From contig URCM01000008.1 of NCBI GenBank assembly GCA_900546355.1, forward strand, positions 1 to 50,821: 50,821 nt of DNA, given 5' to 3'. The translations under genes were made by a program, and so were the position numbers. Every line of letters begins with the position of its first letter. The stretch's first letter is position 1. The DNA comes from an uncultured Bacteroides sp. Lineage in GTDB: Bacteria; Bacteroidota; Bacteroidia; Bacteroidales; Bacteroidaceae. Shown in pieces: positions 7,074-15,862 of the stretch. Below the pieces are notes generated by a model that ran no database searches, was not told the origin of the DNA, and saw nothing but the letters and a program-made list of their open reading frames with translations.

Positions 7074-8045
7074 TTACTTCACTTTCAGTTCGTTAATCAC
7101 CCTTGCACGCACGATGTCCTCGTTCTCAATCACAAAGGACTGATGGCGACCACCGGATTTCTCGTGTAATTCAACTACCACCTGCTTGTCTTCGGGAATG
7201 GTGAACTTCTCCATTGTGAAGACGGTGCGCTCATCTTTATGCCCCGCTACACGGGTGGCATAGTTATAAGCACGGAGCGGAAAAATTACCTGCTCCTGAA
7301 TAGCGGTACGTTTCGCCACTTTCTTATCCACGATTTTAAAGGTGATAAAATCCACATCAAATGGCACGTTGGACGAGTTCTTAATCTGCGTATGGAAATA
7401 CAGCAACCCGTTGTGCGTGTACATCCCACGCAACAGGTATTGGATGCCGAAAGACTTCGCCCCGATATGTTTGATTTCACGCTTGTTGTTCTTGTGGATG
7501 GACTTCATAATCAGATGCACCAACTTCGGGGATTCACTGCCCAGCTCCTGCAAATAGATGTCGAGGGCATTGTTCGGACGGTTCACCGTACTGCCATCGT
7601 GGATAAAATCCTTCATCTCGATGTTCAGAAGCAACGGCTCATCGGCGTACTTCACGTTAAACGTGTAGAACGAACCGCTTTCGGTAATCACTGAGAAATT
7701 GGTTTCCGTGCGGAAATTCTTTACCGTCGCTTTCACACGGATGACGTTTTCCGCACCGTCGGCTTTGCCCGCAATCAGATTGGGAGAACCCAAATCCACA
7801 TAGCGGACTGCGGACGGGAAAATGACGTGTACCGTCTTGTCATACGTCACTTCCATGCCGTAAGGCGGTATCATGCGGTCAAAAGTCAGCTTCTTGGTCA
7901 GCCCGTTATAATCGTCCCCCGACATTTCCTGCGGATAAGTGTCCGCTTGGAAAGTTACGACTTCCGTTTCCGGCTGTTCTACATTCTGTGCGTTCGCACC
8001 CATTACGCCCAGCGTCAGGGCGATAGCTAAAAAAACTCTTTTCAT
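7074..8045 (-). CDS. traN: Conjugative transposon protein TraN (DUF4138)
   Basis: The frame extends to 8072, but ATG 8045 starts a clear signal peptide (MKRVFLAIALTLGVMGANAQ), giving 323 residues. The body carries the TraN/DUF4138 pattern: ITFKIVDKKVAKRTAIQEQ, then FPLRAYNYATRVAG, then ENEDIVRARVINELKVK at the C-terminus. This family is the Bacteroidetes counterpart of outer-ring channel proteins with VirB9-like roles. The 54-base gap to traM holds a GGGCAATATTGCCC palindrome followed by the CCACTAAAATCCA leader motif, just before the start codon. Confidence 0.9.
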   Translation of the reverse strand: MKRVFLAIALTLGVMGANAQNVEQPETEVVTFQADTYPQEMSGDDYNGLTKKLTFDRMIPPYGMEVTYDKTVHVIFPSAVRYVDLGSPNLIAGKADGAENVIRVKATVKNFRTETNFSVITESGSFYTFNVKYADEPLLLNIEMKDFIHDGSTVNRPNNALDIYLQELGSESPKLVHLIMKSIHKNNKREIKHIGAKSFGIQYLLRGMYTHNGLLYFHTQIKNSSNVPFDVDFITFKIVDKKVAKRTAIQEQVIFPLRAYNYATRVAGHKDERTVFTMEKFTIPEDKQVVVELHEKSGGRHQSFVIENEDIVRARVINELKVK

Positions 8046-8099
8046 TTTACTTTGGATTTTAGTGGTGGGCAATATTGCCCGGTTAATAATAAATTGGTT
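8046..8099 (-). promoter_or_regulatory. Leader of traN with palindrome and CCACTAAAATCCA motif
   Basis: Read on the minus strand, a GGGCAATATTGCCC palindrome (8080-8067) is followed by CCACTAAAATCCA (8065-8053) and then ATG at 8045. The same hairpin-plus-motif arrangement precedes topB and, less clearly, traE. Confidence 0.6.
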
Positions 8100-9545
8100 T
8101 TACTGTTTCTTTTGATAAAGCATAAGGTTATACCCCGCCTTGAGATGTACTTTAATTGTCCGCATTTTCTTGGCGATATATTGCGAGGTTCCCTGTATCG
8201 CCCCCTTTCCTAAATCGGTCAGCAGTTGGTCACCTGCGCTCTGTTGGTTCAGGTTGATGGTCGTCCCCAGATTACCGCCCAGATTGGCGGCTATCTCACG
8301 GATTGCGTCTATCTCCATCGAACCCGGAATGAAAATCCCTTCCTGCCCGTCGCCATCGACAACCGTCAGTTCCACCGGAATAATCATCCCCCTGTATTCC
8401 AGCGAAGTGATGGAGATGCCGAGCCTTTCGCCCTGTATCTTTCCCATTCCCGTAACGAGCGCATTTTGCGGGATGACCGTTTCTCCGGCACGCATCGGCT
8501 CCAATAACCGCAACCTTACCGCCTGCCCGTCCGTGACGGTCTGATTATCATGGATGCACGCACGTATGGTATTCTTTTCTGTTTGTGCAGCCGTGCCGAC
8601 TGCCGTATGAAACCCCATGTTCCTCTCTTTGGAATATTCGGCGACAAATGCCGAATCGCCCATCGGTTGCGATAATCCCGATACCACCCGTTCATACACC
8701 TGCCCGACGGTATTCACCTGCGCCTTGCCGTTCTTATATGCTTCGGTCGGCTTGCTTTCGGTAGCGGTGGTAACTGCCGTCTGTCCGGTAAACGGCTGCC
8801 CCTGATTCTGAGGCATGTACTTTGCCGCCAACTGGTAGGACTTTTCCAGCAATGCCAACTGTTCGTCTGCCGTTTCCTTCTCCGTTTGCCGGTTGTACGC
8901 CATTTCCCGAAGCTCTTCCAATTCCTTGCGCATCTCTTCCTTTTCGGGATCTTCCTTCGGAGTTTCGTAGAAATTGCCGAGCGTCCGGTTCATGTCCCGG
9001 TAGGCATTGGCAGAAGCATAAATAGTTTCTTTCGGTCGGGAACTTCCACCGCCAGCGTAGCCACTTTTCGGCTTGACCTCCGGTTTGTCGAATGTCGGCA
9101 TTTCTTCCGCCTGCTCTTCCCCCGAACCGAACATCGACGCCAAATCCTGCATCTGTTCCCGACGCTCATCCTGCTTGCGGTTGAACAAATCCTGCTCGTA
9201 AGCCGCCTGTTTGTCACCCACCAGCGCATTGTCAGCCGGTGCGGGAACATCGGTATTGAAACCGGACTGTCCCTGCTCTTCCTCCTTTTCGGAAGGTGCG
9301 AATATCAGCCACATCACTATGGCGAAGATGATGAACATAAGCGGATAGACAATCAGCTTCTTCTGTTTCTGCCGCTGTTCTTCGGTCAGTTCCTTTTTGG
9401 GCTTGTCCGGCTCTTTGGGCGGCTTCACCTCGTTTTTACTCTCTTGAATCTGTTGCCTTGCGGCTTCATCCTCTTTGCGAGGCATAGAATAAGCGGGCTT
9501 ATCCTCTGCTCTCGCTTCATTCGTCTGTTCCATTGTCGTAATCAT
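8100..9545 (-). CDS. traM: Conjugative transposon protein TraM
   Basis: A 481-residue (or 477 from ATG 9533, MEQTNEARA) inner-membrane-anchored protein. After a charged cytoplasmic N-terminus, one membrane segment lies at about residues 66-84 (LIVYPLMFIIFAIVMWLIF), then a long Glu/Gln-rich coiled-coil and linker region, and a conserved C-terminal domain from about 320 with RLRLLEPMRAGE, GMGKIQGERL, VVDGDGQEGI and SAGDQLLTDLGKGAIQG. This is the TraM layout and is functionally like VirB10, bridging inner and outer membranes. The start overlaps the end of traL by 17-29 bases. Confidence 0.92.
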   Translation of the reverse strand: MITTMEQTNEARAEDKPAYSMPRKEDEAARQQIQESKNEVKPPKEPDKPKKELTEEQRQKQKKLIVYPLMFIIFAIVMWLIFAPSEKEEEQGQSGFNTDVPAPADNALVGDKQAAYEQDLFNRKQDERREQMQDLASMFGSGEEQAEEMPTFDKPEVKPKSGYAGGGSSRPKETIYASANAYRDMNRTLGNFYETPKEDPEKEEMRKELEELREMAYNRQTEKETADEQLALLEKSYQLAAKYMPQNQGQPFTGQTAVTTATESKPTEAYKNGKAQVNTVGQVYERVVSGLSQPMGDSAFVAEYSKERNMGFHTAVGTAAQTEKNTIRACIHDNQTVTDGQAVRLRLLEPMRAGETVIPQNALVTGMGKIQGERLGISITSLEYRGMIIPVELTVVDGDGQEGIFIPGSMEIDAIREIAANLGGNLGTTINLNQQSAGDQLLTDLGKGAIQGTSQYIAKKMRTIKVHLKAGYNLMLYQKKQ

Positions 9546-9792
9546 TTATTAGGTTAATACTGTCTTTCCTTTGCAGTTCGAGCAGTTTGATATGCTCTAT
9601 TTCGATGCGCTGCCCCTCGTTCTTTCCCATGTTGTAAATCCCCGAAACGAAGATGTACACTGAAGCGATACTGAAAAAGAGGAACATTGTCAGCAGCACT
9701 GCCAGCCGCTTTCCGGGTGTGATGCGCCCGCACAGGCGGCGGAGCTTTTCGTCCGCCCAATCCTGTATTTTTGTCATGCACCCGCCTATCAT
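9517..9792 (-). CDS. traL: TraL-like membrane protein (DUF3989)
   Basis: I start at ATG 9792 because it overlaps the traK stop as ATGA; the frame extends further upstream only inside traK. The 91-residue protein has one membrane segment at about residues 25-48 (LAVLLTMFLFFSIASVYIFV) and a charged C-terminal helix (GQRIEIEHIKLLELQRKD). This fits TraL/DUF3989, a small inner-membrane component of Bacteroidales conjugation channels. It overlaps traM at its 3' end, so traK-traL-traM are translationally coupled. Confidence 0.85.
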   Translation of the reverse strand: MIGGCMTKIQDWADEKLRRLCGRITPGKRLAVLLTMFLFFSIASVYIFVSGIYNMGKNEGQRIEIEHIKLLELQRKDSINLINDYDNGTDE

Positions 9793-10412
9793 CGTTTCTG
9801 TACCTTGATGTCCCTGTTCTCGATAATCTCGAAGGCTTCGATGGTAAAGCCGTGCGGGTTGTTGTCCGAGCGGACGGAGTTCAGCAGGTTGCACCTTGTG
9901 ACAAGGCTGCGCTCGGTAACATTGCTTTCACGGATAATCATTTGCCGGGCGTAAGTGTTTACCTTGTAAGGATAGGTGTCGAAATTGCACGACACGCTGT
10001 CCACCTGCAACACCTGATTCACGTTTCCCGAAATGATGCGGTTGTAATACCCCTTTTCGGCAAAGTCGGTGTAATAATTGAACGCGCTCCTGTCTGCCAA
10101 TTGCAAGGCTCGTTTGATATTCCCCTCAATCGCGCTCTTGTCGGGCGAGAGGGTGAAGAACAGCTCATGAAAACGCTTCACGTGTTCCCTTGCCTCCACA
10201 GGACGGTTCTGCGACAAATCCTGCGAGAGGGCGAGCATCAACGATTTACCGCCGTCCAGCACGTAAATCTTCTGCCGCTGCGCTTCGGCAAACGAGTAGG
10301 CACTCCATACGGAGTAACCCGTGATTGCCAGGCAGACCACCAGAAAGACGATGCCGAACAGCCGTATCTGCCTGAAACTGCTCTCGATGTTTTTTAATGA
10401 CTTAAATTCCAT
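9789..10412 (-). CDS. traK: Conjugative transposon protein TraK
   Basis: The 207-residue product begins MEFKSLKNIESSFRQIRLFG, has one membrane segment at about residues 18-38, and a periplasmic domain with YVLDGGKSLMLALSQ, RPVEAREHVKRFHELFF and a C-terminal TIEAFEIIENRDIKVQ strand. This is the TraK family of Bacteroidetes elements, analogous to VirB8/TraM-type inner-membrane scaffolds. It follows traJ after 23 bases and overlaps traL. Confidence 0.92.
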   Translation of the reverse strand: MEFKSLKNIESSFRQIRLFGIVFLVVCLAITGYSVWSAYSFAEAQRQKIYVLDGGKSLMLALSQDLSQNRPVEAREHVKRFHELFFTLSPDKSAIEGNIKRALQLADRSAFNYYTDFAEKGYYNRIISGNVNQVLQVDSVSCNFDTYPYKVNTYARQMIIRESNVTERSLVTRCNLLNSVRSDNNPHGFTIEAFEIIENRDIKVQKR

Positions 10413-10435
10413 TGTTTTACTTTTTTATTGATTGT

Positions 10436-11539
10436 TTATTTTCTCCTGAACAGTCGTCCGGCGGCTCCCGCCACTTTCCTTGCCCCGTTCACAGCACCCC
10501 GTCCCATGCTTCCGGCAGCATTACTGGCAGCGTGTCCGGCACGTCCGGCGAGATTACCCGCCACCGCTCCGGCAGCGGCTCCCGTCATAGCACCCGCACG
10601 TCCGGCAATCTGGTTGATCGGACGGGCTGCACTGCCCATTCCTCCTGCCTGTATAATCCAGCCCGCCACCGTAGGAATCGTGAAGTAACCGAGTATCCCA
10701 ATCACCATAAATACGATGTAAACGCCATTGGACGAGTCGATTGAAAAATCGGGATTGTTCTGCAACTCCTTGATGTCGTTTTCAAGCATCAACACCTGTA
10801 TCTTCGCCAGTACGCTACTGAACAAGTCCGATACGGGCAGCCACAGGTATATCTGTATGTAGCGGCACATCCATTGTGAAAGCGTACTTTGAAACCCGTC
10901 CCAGACCGATATGGCAAAAGCTATCGGGCCGAGTATGGATAGCACTATCAGGAAGAACGTCCTGAGCGTGTCGATAAGCAGGGCAGCGGCAGCAAACAAC
11001 AGCTCCAATACCTCCCGCATAAAATCCCGCACATCCTTTCTGAAATTGTACATGCTTCTTTCGACGTACATGCCGCCCATCGTGGCGATGTCCTTTGCAC
11101 TCCATCCGAGTTCGTCAATCTGCTTGTCGAACTCCTCGTTACTGACCAGATAGGCGGTTTCGGGATTGCGCATCATGGATTCATATTCCAGCTTGTCCTT
11201 CATCTCCCGGTACTTGTTCATATCCATTGTCTGGGTTTCCAGCATCCCGTGCGTTCCCTGTACAATGGGGCTCAATATGCTGTTAATCGTACCGAGCACA
11301 ATCGTGGGGAAGAACATTATACAGATACCGATGGCGAACGGTCGGAGCATCGGGTACACGTCGATGGGTTCGGCTCTTGCGAGGGACTGCCATACACGGG
11401 AGGCGACGTAAATCAACGCTCCCAATCCGGCTATCCCTTTTGCCACCCCTGCCATGTTGGAGCAGAGGGGCATCATTTCCACATAGAGATTCTTCAATAT
11501 CTCATGCAGGTTACTGAAATCGGCGGCTAACAACAGCAT
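10436..11539 (-). CDS. traJ: Conjugative transposon protein TraJ
   Basis: A 367-residue polytopic inner-membrane protein of the TraJ family, resembling VirB6/TrbL. Membrane segments are visible at about residues 35-50, 65-90, 180-215, 230-250 and 280-305 (VYIVFMVIGILGYFTIPTVA). The C-terminal 60 residues are a Gly/Ala/Arg-rich tail (AGRAGAMTGAAAGAVAGN and repeats). It starts three bases after the traI stop. Confidence 0.92.
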   Translation of the reverse strand: MLLLAADFSNLHEILKNLYVEMMPLCSNMAGVAKGIAGLGALIYVASRVWQSLARAEPIDVYPMLRPFAIGICIMFFPTIVLGTINSILSPIVQGTHGMLETQTMDMNKYREMKDKLEYESMMRNPETAYLVSNEEFDKQIDELGWSAKDIATMGGMYVERSMYNFRKDVRDFMREVLELLFAAAALLIDTLRTFFLIVLSILGPIAFAISVWDGFQSTLSQWMCRYIQIYLWLPVSDLFSSVLAKIQVLMLENDIKELQNNPDFSIDSSNGVYIVFMVIGILGYFTIPTVAGWIIQAGGMGSAARPINQIAGRAGAMTGAAAGAVAGNLAGRAGHAASNAAGSMGRGAVNGARKVAGAAGRLFRRK

Positions 11540-11542
11540 GGC

Positions 11543-12172
11543 TTACCAATATCTGTCGTTAGTGTCCCCGTACAGAGCCAGCACCCGGTTGGTGTCCCCC
11601 TTTTTCTTGGAGCGCAGGTAGCTCACCGCAATGTTCTTGTTGGTATAATACCCGACCAGATTGCGGTATTGCCTTACCGAGTTGTAGCACCTGTCCACCA
11701 CGTCCATGCGCTCCTTGTCGCTGAGTGAAAGCGTGGTGATGTTCACCACCCCTTTCATTTCCTGAAGCACGTCGTTGCTCTCTTCCAGCAGTTTGGTGTA
11801 CCCGAAAGCTATCGCTCCGAGTTCCTCCATCGTATAATTCTCATCGCGCATCATCTTCTGAAAACTTACGACGTATGTGTCGGAAATCTCACCGATCATC
11901 AGGATGGTTTTCTGTACCTTGCGTGCATCCTTAACAAGATTATTTACAGATTTCAAAGCGTCGTAGTACTTTTTACCCTGCTCGTAAATCTTGACTGTTT
12001 CCTGAAAATTCTTTATCATGTTGGAAGCCGTCGAAGAGGTCTGTATAATCTGTTTGGTCGTGTTCACGATACCCTGCGCCAGATTGGTAGGGTCTGTCAC
12101 TACCCATTGTGCGCTTGCCCTGCCTGCAAGGAGCAGGCACAGGCTGAAAAGCATGATTATTTTCGTTCTCAT
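11543..12172 (-). CDS. traI: TraI-like protein, DUF4141
   Basis: The 209-residue protein has a cleavable signal peptide (cleavage near GRASA) and a helical body characteristic of DUF4141: QWVVTDPTNLAQGIVNT, then MIKNFQETVKIYEQGKKYYDAL, and QYRNLVGYYTNKN near the C-terminus. The layout resembles VirB5-like periplasmic proteins (TrbJ/TrbF class). It lies between the DUF3876 lipoprotein and traJ in a single operon. Confidence 0.9.
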   Translation of the reverse strand: MRTKIIMLFSLCLLLAGRASAQWVVTDPTNLAQGIVNTTKQIIQTSSTASNMIKNFQETVKIYEQGKKYYDALKSVNNLVKDARKVQKTILMIGEISDTYVVSFQKMMRDENYTMEELGAIAFGYTKLLEESNDVLQEMKGVVNITTLSLSDKERMDVVDRCYNSVRQYRNLVGYYTNKNIAVSYLRSKKKGDTNRVLALYGDTNDRYW

Positions 12173-12198
12173 TACGTTACTTTGTTAAATGGTTGTTA

Positions 12199-12567
12199 CT
12201 ATGGTCTTTCGCCTGCCCTCGTGTAGTCACCGTTCGGTGAAAAGGTCAGCACGTCGGTTTCCTCGTTGTAGGCGATGTCAATCCGGTAGCCCGTATTGAT
12301 AAAGAGATTTCCACTTTCCTCCACAATCAGAAAGGTTTCCGGTTTCAACTTGCGGCTGACACCCGACTTCTTGAAAACGGTTATCTTGTACTGTTCGCCT
12401 TCTTTGAACACCAGCACGTCGGGCTTTCTGCCCACGCTTACCCAATTACCGCACAGCTTGTCCAAATTAGTTTCTTTTGCTTCCCCGCAGGCGGTCAGCA
12501 GCAGGGAAGACAAGGCAAGGGCATAGCCCGCCAGCTCAATAAGCCGGCTTTTTGAAATAAATGTCAT
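12199..12567 (-). CDS. DUF3876 lipoprotein
   Basis: A 122-residue protein with a lipoprotein signal (hydrophobic residues 8-25, lipobox LLLTAC) and a beta-rich body: NWVSVGRKPDVLVFKEG, YKITVFKK and DVLTFSPNGDYTR. This fits DUF3876, a conserved member of Bacteroidales tra operons between traG and traI, sometimes called TraH. Its role is unknown; the location suggests an envelope-anchored accessory of the channel. A variant of the leader motif (ACCTAAAAATCAA, about 12575) lies just upstream of the start. Confidence 0.82.
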   Translation of the reverse strand: MTFISKSRLIELAGYALALSSLLLTACGEAKETNLDKLCGNWVSVGRKPDVLVFKEGEQYKITVFKKSGVSRKLKPETFLIVEESGNLFINTGYRIDIAYNEETDVLTFSPNGDYTRAGERP

Positions 12568-12579
12568 GTCAATTGATTT

Positions 12580-15084
12580 TTAGGTTTTACTTCTTTTTTT
12601 ATCGGCAAGTTGCTTGATTGCAGACTCGATACTGCCCAATTTGTCTGCAAGGGCGAGCACCTCCATCTTTTCGGTTTCCTCTGTCGTGAATGTCAGATAC
12701 TCTTCCGCCGAAACTTCCGTCGCATAGACGGCGGATTGCGTCCCGCCCAATCCGATCCACACCTCTTTATAGAGCCTCGACGGATTGTTTGCCATGTTGA
12801 TGGAGAGTATCTGCCCCCGTTCCTTGTCCGTCAGCCCCAACAAGTCCTGAATGGCATCGAACTTGTTCATGTACTTTCTCTGGTCTAACAGGATTTTACA
12901 GTCGGAATTGTTGATAATCGCCTCTTTCACGACGGGAGAGCTGATTATGTCGTCCACCTCTTGCGTCACGACGATGGCTTCGCCAAAGTATTTACGGACG
13001 GTTTTATAGAGATATTTCAGATACTCACTCATGCTTGCCGAAGAGAGGGCTTTCCACGCTTCCTCCACGATAAGTTGTTTGCGGATACCCTTTAACCGCC
13101 TCATCTTGTTGATAAAAGCCTCCATGATAATGATGGTGACAACCGGAAAAAGTTCACGATTCTCCTTAATCGCATCAATCTCGAATACGATAAACCGTTT
13201 GCCGAGCAGGTCGATGTTCTCACGGGAGTTCAGCAGGAAGTCGTACCGTCCGCCACTGTAATATTGCCGGAGAGTAGTCAGAAAATTGTCGATGTTAAAG
13301 TCATCCTTGCCGACCTTGATTGCCCGGCTTTCCAATTCGTGGCGGTAGTCGTCCCGCATAAACTCGTAGAACGTGTTGAAGTTGGGCGTGATGCTGCGGT
13401 CAGCCTTGATACGGTCGATGTACGCCGTTACCGCACTTCCCAACTCACCCGATTCCGTTTTGGTGATTTTGTCATCCTCGCTTTTCCAGAGAGTCAGGAG
13501 CAGTGTCTTGATGCTGTCCTTTTTCTCCACGTCATAGACAAAATCATCCGTGTAGAACGGGTTGAAGCTGATGGGCTTCTCTTCGGTGTACGTGAAATAA
13601 ATCCCGTCGTCCCCTTTGGTCTTCTTGTTTATCATCTCGCAAAGCCCCTGATAGGAGTTACCCGTATCTACCAAAACCACGTGCGTGCCCTGCTCGTAGT
13701 ATTGGCGGACAAGGTGGTTCATGAAAAAGGATTTTCCCGAACCGCTCGGCCCCAATACGAATTTGTTTCTGTTCGTGATGATTCCCTTTTTCATCGGCAG
13801 GTCGGAAATATCCAGATGCAGCGGCTTTCCCGTCAGCCTGTCCACCATCTTGATGCCGAAAGGTGACGGCGAGTTCCGGTAGTTCGTTTCTTGGGAGAAG
13901 AAACAGACCGCCTGCTCGATGAACGTGTAGAAACTTTCCTCTGCCGGAAAATCGGCGGCATTGCCGGGAATGGCAGCCCAGAAAAGCGTCGGCGTATCGA
14001 CGGTGTTGTGGCGGGGCTTGCACTCCATTTGTGCCAACTGACTTCCTACCTCGTTCCTAATCCGTTTCAGTTCTTCACGGTCATCACTCCACGCCATCAC
14101 GTTGCAATGGCAGCGTACCGAAGTCAGCCCGAAACTATGCGCCTCGTTCAGATACTCGTCGATCCACTCCTTGTTGATTTGGTTGGAACGGCTGTACCTC
14201 GAAAGCGAGTGCATATTCTTCGCCATCTTCTCGAATTTCTGCAAATTGGCGGCACTGTCGTCGATAAACACATATTGGTTATAAATATGGTTGCACGGCA
14301 GCAGCAGCCCGATGGGAGCCGCAAAGGACAAACGGCAGTCGCTCCGGTCGGTCGATAACTTCTCGTACCGGCTGTCGGTTGCCACTTCACCCGGCAGGTC
14401 TTCCACGTCCGAGAGGGTGTGCAGGCACAGGTAGTTGTCCCCGATTTTCATTTCGTCCGCTTTCAGGGTAATATCTTCCAGCGTGGTCGTGTCGGTCTGA
14501 GACAATGAAAAGTATTTCTCAATAATACCCGCTTCGGTATCCGTTCCGGTTATTTCCTCATCGGTGAGCTGCCGTAAACCGAGATAGCCGCTTTCGTTCA
14601 GGATGCTGGCGAACTGCCCGACGGATTCCAGAAACTTCGTTACCGCCTCCTTGTCCTTTATCTCCTTCGGGACGATGAAGCCCCGGCAAAGGGTGCTGAA
14701 ATTGCTTTGGGTGCGGCTGCGCTCCTTTGTCGTTTTCGTCAGGGACAGGTAACAGTAATGGTTCAGATACGGACGTTCATTGAAATGACGCTCGAATGAA
14801 CGGCTGAGAAAACTCATGTCTTCCCTGTCCGTGTCCGGCTTGTAGGTTTCACGGATGAAGATGTCCTGCTTGTGGACGATGCAGTAATCCGGTAGCACCT
14901 TCATCGCCTTTACCCATGTGGCGTGTATCGCCTCGTATTCCGCCGAAGTGACGGTATAGAGTTCGGGTAGTTCCACCCGGAAACCCACCGTGATGTCGGC
15001 ATCCTTGCTGACGATGCAGCCATGTTCCACTGAAAGCAATGGAAATTTGCTCTCCAATGTACTCGCTTTTAATGTATTTCTCAT
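12580..15084 (-). CDS. traG: TraG-family conjugation ATPase (VirB4-like)
   Basis: An 834-residue cytoplasmic ATPase. The N-terminal 400 residues are the TraG/TrbE-like domain. The P-loop GPSGSGKS lies near residue 448 with LVDTGNSYQGL beyond it, and a Walker-B-like LIVEEAWKAL near residue 672. Further conserved segments include VVTQEVDDIISSPVVKEAIINN and KILLDQRKYM. It energises substrate transfer and pilus or channel assembly. The start codon overlaps the traF stop by four bases. Length and motif order are normal for the family. Confidence 0.95.
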   Translation of the reverse strand: MRNTLKASTLESKFPLLSVEHGCIVSKDADITVGFRVELPELYTVTSAEYEAIHATWVKAMKVLPDYCIVHKQDIFIRETYKPDTDREDMSFLSRSFERHFNERPYLNHYCYLSLTKTTKERSRTQSNFSTLCRGFIVPKEIKDKEAVTKFLESVGQFASILNESGYLGLRQLTDEEITGTDTEAGIIEKYFSLSQTDTTTLEDITLKADEMKIGDNYLCLHTLSDVEDLPGEVATDSRYEKLSTDRSDCRLSFAAPIGLLLPCNHIYNQYVFIDDSAANLQKFEKMAKNMHSLSRYSRSNQINKEWIDEYLNEAHSFGLTSVRCHCNVMAWSDDREELKRIRNEVGSQLAQMECKPRHNTVDTPTLFWAAIPGNAADFPAEESFYTFIEQAVCFFSQETNYRNSPSPFGIKMVDRLTGKPLHLDISDLPMKKGIITNRNKFVLGPSGSGKSFFMNHLVRQYYEQGTHVVLVDTGNSYQGLCEMINKKTKGDDGIYFTYTEEKPISFNPFYTDDFVYDVEKKDSIKTLLLTLWKSEDDKITKTESGELGSAVTAYIDRIKADRSITPNFNTFYEFMRDDYRHELESRAIKVGKDDFNIDNFLTTLRQYYSGGRYDFLLNSRENIDLLGKRFIVFEIDAIKENRELFPVVTIIIMEAFINKMRRLKGIRKQLIVEEAWKALSSASMSEYLKYLYKTVRKYFGEAIVVTQEVDDIISSPVVKEAIINNSDCKILLDQRKYMNKFDAIQDLLGLTDKERGQILSINMANNPSRLYKEVWIGLGGTQSAVYATEVSAEEYLTFTTEETEKMEVLALADKLGSIESAIKQLADKKRSKT

Positions 15085-15404
15085 TTCTTCCTCCTTTTCT
15101 TGAATAGCTTGGGGATTTTACGGCGGTTGATGATGTATTTGGGATGGCTGCTGCGGGCTTGCACTTTCATGAAGCCGTGTTCGCCGTATTTGGCGTTCAG
15201 GGCGAAGGTCTGCCACACCAGAACCGATGCGGCGACCAGCCCGAACCCAATGCAGAACCATTGGTTAATGCCAACCAGATACATGATTATAAAGAGGATA
15301 AAGACGGCAAGCAGACCTCCTATAAATATAAATAGGTACTGCGCCTTTAACCCTTTGAACTCAACCGACTTTCCAATCCCCCTGTTGATTGGAAACTCTG
15401 ACAT
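15081..15404 (-). CDS. traF: TraF-like membrane protein, DUF4133
   Basis: The open frame runs to 15476 inside traE, but ATG 15404 gives the family-typical start MSEFPINRGIGK and 107 residues. Two membrane segments follow (about residues 22-44 and 50-68), then a basic C-terminus ending in KKRRKK. This is DUF4133, the TraF component, comparable to VirB3. It starts nine bases after traE ends and overlaps traG by four bases. Confidence 0.9.
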   Translation of the reverse strand: MSEFPINRGIGKSVEFKGLKAQYLFIFIGGLLAVFILFIIMYLVGINQWFCIGFGLVAASVLVWQTFALNAKYGEHGFMKVQARSSHPKYIINRRKIPKLFKKRRKK

Positions 15405-15412
15405 AACGCTGA

Positions 15413-15712
15413 TTATAAGAAGAATGAACGCAATATAGTGGCGGCTACAATCAGGAAGATACACGCACCGAACCACGAAGCGGCGGTTTTGGAGGTATCG
15501 GGATCGCCCGAAGAGAACTTGCCGTACACCTTGACTCCGCCAATCAAGCCCACAACGGCTCCAATCGCATAAATCAGCTTTGTCGCCGGGTCAAAATATG
15601 ACGTTACCATATTGGTGGCTTCTGTGATACCCGCCATGCCGTTGCCTTGTGCCATTGCGGAGGATGCAGCCATCAAACAGGCTGCCGAGAAAAGAATCTG
15701 TTTCTTTGTCAT
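15413..15712 (-). CDS. traE: TraE-like protein, DUF4134
   Basis: A 99-residue protein with a signal peptide (cleavage near SSAMA) followed by two membrane segments (about residues 45-62 and 80-98) and the family core GVKVYGKFSSGDPDTSKTA. This is DUF4134/TraE, comparable to VirB2-type pilin subunits. The 150 bases upstream, after the TraD-like gene, contain a short GCGG/CCGC hairpin and the CCACTAAAATCCA leader motif at 15794-15806. Confidence 0.9.
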   Translation of the reverse strand: MTKKQILFSAACLMAASSAMAQGNGMAGITEATNMVTSYFDPATKLIYAIGAVVGLIGGVKVYGKFSSGDPDTSKTAASWFGACIFLIVAATILRSFFL

Positions 15713-15862
15713 AAATACTTTTTGAATTTGTGCTGCCGGGCAGAGTTGGATAGGCCCTGCTTCCGGGCAGCGGTTGATACTGTTTTTACTTTTTGGATTT
15801 TAGTGGCGGCACTCCGCTTATCCGTACTCTTTCTGTTTCATTGTCCGTTACTTTTTTAATCG
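15713..15862 (-). promoter_or_regulatory. traE leader with CCACTAAAATCCA motif
   Basis: A 150-base gap within the tra operon. On the minus strand, GCGG-AGTG-CCGC is followed at once by CCACTAAAATCCA (15806-15794), about 80 bases before the traE start codon. No -7 box is obvious. RNA processing, internal initiation or a protein-binding site would all fit. Confidence 0.45.

Noticed and set aside
8886..9557. 223-codon plus-strand frame opposite traM
   Set aside because: Antisense shadow of the GC-biased traM coding sequence.
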